Assembly: GCF_000092205.1 (NCBI RefSeq)
Contig: NC_014216.1
Coordinates: 2,547,742 to 2,611,741, forward strand
DNA length: 64,000 nucleotides
DNA from: Desulfurivibrio alkaliphilus AHT 2
GTDB taxonomy: Bacteria > Desulfobacterota > Desulfobulbia > Desulfobulbales > Desulfurivibrionaceae
Reading direction: 5' to 3'
The translations under genes and the position numbers were made by a program. Positions 62,113-64,000 of this stretch are shown here, piece by piece. Every line of letters begins with the position of its first letter. Within the stretch, counting starts at the first letter, position 1. The notes below the pieces were generated by a model. That model did not search any database. It was not told the DNA's origin and saw only the letters and a list, made by a program, of their open reading frames with translations.

Positions 62113-63207
62113 TTACTGCCGCCCGGCGGGCCGGTAGAGGGCCAGCAGGCCGCCTGCCGGGGTGCCGGGTTCTGCCGGTGCCGCCGGCGTGCTCCGGTGG
62201 TAATCGGCGAGCAATCGGGTTAGCGGGGTGGCGGGGAAGAACAGCAGTTCCACGGCGTGGCGGGCCGGTGGGTGGTCGGCGGGGTGGTTCTGTTCTTCCG
62301 CGGCGATTTGCCGGTTCCACTCTTCCACGGCGGCGACGGCCGAGCCGCTGTTGCCCTCTTTGGCGGCCTGCTGCAGGGCGGTAAGCAATTGCCGGCCGAC
62401 TTCCTGGCCCTGCCCGGTGGGCGCTATCGGGTCGTTGGGCGCCGCCGGGTCGGTGGCCGGGGTTGGCAGCAGCAGGGTGGGCAGGGGCTGGTACGAGTAG
62501 TGGTGATTTTCGGCAAATTCCTGCATCAGGCTCCAGGCTTCGGCATCGGCGCTGAGCAGCATCTCGGGGCAGACGGCGCTGTGCTGCAACAGCCGGTGCC
62601 AGGCCCGTAGCAGGCGGCCGGCATGGCGCCAAGGGCGCGGGGGTGCAAGCGAGTCTGCGGTTTTTGGAGGCGGCTCGGCGGGGGCGTCGCCTTTTGCCTC
62701 CTCCTGGTCTTTGCCGTTGAGCTTCCGGAACAGAGCCGCCCGGCGGGTCTCGAAGGCCTGCAGTTCGGCCTCTATCTCCATCTCTCCCCGTTCCAGGTTT
62801 TCCGCCAGCTTTAGCAGCAGCAGGGCCTGCCAGAGCTCTTCCCGCTGCCGGTCGCTGGCGCGGTCGCGGCTTTGACCCAGCAATGGCCCGATCAGCTCCG
62901 GGGCGGTTTCTTCCCGCCGGGCGCTGAATTCGGCGGCCAACCCGCGGGCAAACAGCAGGGCATCTTCGCCCCGGCGACCTTCCAGTTCCCGCAGCAGGTT
63001 TTGCAGCCGCCGGCTGTCCGGGCCGGGATCGAAAGAGGTGACCGGCTGCAGACGGCCGCCGGCAACCAGGCTCGACCAGGGGGCGGGCGGCTGATCATCC
63101 GGCCAGCAGCGCAGAGAGTGGAGGGGGAAAGGCAGCGGCGCCAGGCCGGCAACGGCGGCAAGGGGCGGCAGGATATCGGGAAAATAAAGAGCGAAAACAG
63201 GTTTCAT
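62113..63207 (-). CDS. Conserved-looking hypothetical protein
   Basis: A 364-residue soluble protein I do not recognise. It starts MKPVFALYFPDILPPLAAVA, then has a mainly helical, Arg/Glu/Leu-rich middle (LQNLLRELEGRRGEDAL, ELWQALLLLKLAENLE, ELQAFETRRAALFRKL), then a Pro/Ala-rich tail. No signal peptide or membrane helix is visible. Codon use is that of the chromosome and the frame is long and open, so it is very likely real. It stands alone between uspA and a small membrane protein gene. Confidence 0.65.
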   Translation of the reverse strand: MKPVFALYFPDILPPLAAVAGLAPLPFPLHSLRCWPDDQPPAPWSSLVAGGRLQPVTSFDPGPDSRRLQNLLRELEGRRGEDALLFARGLAAEFSARREETAPELIGPLLGQSRDRASDRQREELWQALLLLKLAENLERGEMEIEAELQAFETRRAALFRKLNGKDQEEAKGDAPAEPPPKTADSLAPPRPWRHAGRLLRAWHRLLQHSAVCPEMLLSADAEAWSLMQEFAENHHYSYQPLPTLLLPTPATDPAAPNDPIAPTGQGQEVGRQLLTALQQAAKEGNSGSAVAAVEEWNRQIAAEEQNHPADHPPARHAVELLFFPATPLTRLLADYHRSTPAAPAEPGTPAGGLLALYRPAGRQ

Positions 63208-63285
63208 ATGCTAAGTTCGGGCTTCAATAATTGTCCTTTTGGCAACCGCTGTTGAGCGGCTGCCGGTCTTCTCTTCCGGGTTTCC

Positions 63286-63597
63286 ATGGTAAGCGAAAAA
63301 AACATGTCAATGCGATCGGTTACGGTAATTACCGTCCTGGCGGCTTTTTATTTGCTGGCCTCGGTGCGCTATTTCCCGGGCCAGCCCCTGGAAACTCTGC
63401 TGGCCACCTTGGGGCACATGCTGCAATCGCTGCCCTTGCTGGCCGCCGTAACTTACCTGGTGGTGCTGGTGGTGCGCAAGGTGGCGGGCCAGGTTCCTTC
63501 CCTTTTCGGGATTGCCCGGATTTTTCTGCTCATCGCCCTGGGTTATGAATTCCTGTTTGCTTTGCACCACTACACCACGGTTGCCGGCGGGCCGTAA
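63286..63597 (+). CDS. Small hypothetical membrane protein
   Basis: A 103-residue protein with three membrane segments: VTVITVLAAFYLLASVRYF, LPLLAAVTYLVVLVVRKV and IARIFLLIALGYEFLFAL. No family recognised. ATG 63286 is taken; ATG 63304 is an alternative start. It converges on the left-handed beta-helix gene, with a CACGGGG/CCCCGTG hairpin at 63606-63621 between them. Confidence 0.6.
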   Translation: MVSEKNMSMRSVTVITVLAAFYLLASVRYFPGQPLETLLATLGHMLQSLPLLAAVTYLVVLVVRKVAGQVPSLFGIARIFLLIALGYEFLFALHHYTTVAGGP

Positions 63598-63629
63598 GCG
63601 TTCACGGGGCACCCCGTGATCTCTTACCA

Positions 63630-64000
63630 TCATGGCGCTTGGCGAATCATGGTCCTGGGCGGGTGGTAGCCGGCCGGGGCGGTGGTGTTGGGCATGATTA
63701 CACTGCCCCGGCCCAGCAGGGTGCCGGGGTTGGTCACCGCGTTGCAGCCGGTCTGGCAACCGGCCCCCAGGACGGCACCCAGTTTTTTCAGGCCGCTGTT
63801 AATCTGGCCGCCGGGATAACGGATCCTGACTTCACCGGCGGCAAACCGCAGGTTGGCCAGCTTGGTACCGGCCCCCAAGTTGACCCCGGGCCCCAAGATG
63901 CTGTCGCCCAGGTAGGCAAAATGACCGGCCTTGGCATCGTCGCAAAAAATTGTATGTTTTACCTCGGTGACATGGCCCACCACGCAGCGCCGGCCGATCA
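63630..64000 (-). CDS. GlmU-like left-handed beta-helix nucleotidyltransferase/acyltransferase, C-terminal part
   Basis: The frame is open to the window edge, so the N-terminus is missing. The visible ~123 residues show hexapeptide repeats of a left-handed beta helix: IGRRCVVGHVTEVKHTIFCD, then LGDSILGPGVNLGAGTKLAN, GAVLGAGCQTGCNA and NPGTLLGRGSVIMPN. This is the C-terminal acyl-transferase or structural domain of sugar-phosphate nucleotidyltransferases of the GlmU type. The nucleotidyl domain would lie to the right, outside the window. Confidence 0.78.
   Translation of the reverse strand, partial: IGRRCVVGHVTEVKHTIFCDDAKAGHFAYLGDSILGPGVNLGAGTKLANLRFAAGEVRIRYPGGQINSGLKKLGAVLGAGCQTGCNAVTNPGTLLGRGSVIMPNTTAPAGYHPPRTMIRQAP

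Overview
The window looks like a chromosome segment of a GC-rich, Gram-negative deltaproteobacterium, most likely a Desulfobulbales / Desulfurivibrio-like sulfur-cycle bacterium. This is inferred from gene content and style: lptA-lptB-rpoN-ptsN cluster, KamA-family radical SAM protein, AMP-forming Acs, clustered arg and dap/lys genes, Fe(III) ABC uptake and two beta-barrel outer membrane proteins. No database search was possible, so the taxonomy is tentative.

Positions 1 to about 11500 are an accessory island of visibly lower and more mixed GC. It holds the end of a cytosine-5 DNA methyltransferase, a MORC/MutL-type GHKL ATPase, a small membrane protein, an HNH endonuclease broken by two insertion sequences, an IS630 remnant, an AAA-TOPRIM (OLD-like) ATPase, a brnT remnant and a tyrosine integrase. 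The integrase lies next to the 3' half of a tRNA-Arg(UCU), which marks the island's right attachment site. Two integron attC sites (2131-2228, 2868-2939) and one attC remnant (8208 on) lie between these genes, and their R boxes obey the rule expected for integron cassettes. Removing an IS21-family element (3131-5781, 5-bp target duplication) and a second IS (6067-7912, 9-bp target duplication) restores one uninterrupted 259-residue HNH endonuclease frame. The island therefore carried a methyltransferase + MORC ATPase + HNH nuclease restriction system, at least partly as integron cassettes, whose nuclease has been inactivated.

From about 11600 the window is ordinary chromosome: a RelE-like protein, an FG-GAP repeat protein behind acs, a porin, a higBA toxin-antitoxin pair, pyrF, a glcD-like oxidase, and the minus-strand lptA-lptB-rpoN-ptsN-rapZ(C-domain) cluster. 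Then come the plus-strand arginine genes argB-argD-argF-argG-argH, the lysine/diaminopimelate genes lysA-dapF-dapA-dapB with folK, then a transaldolase, pgsA and rsmG. These are followed by the ferric-iron transporter fbpABC, a BioH-BioC fusion with bioD, a KamA-like protein, a DUF1302-like outer membrane protein, a methyltransferase/PQQ-dehydrogenase pair, an RND exporter with its LolA-like partner, an ArsR regulator, a YibQ-type deacetylase, a polyprenyl synthase, a DinG helicase and UspA. A GlmU-like left-handed beta-helix protein runs off the right edge.

Two families of large imperfect palindromes punctuate the chromosomal part. Family A has three copies of about 170-190 bp. Family B has six copies of about 105 bp in two subtypes with paired changes in both arms. 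Several family B copies begin exactly at, and supply, the stop codon of the gene before them.
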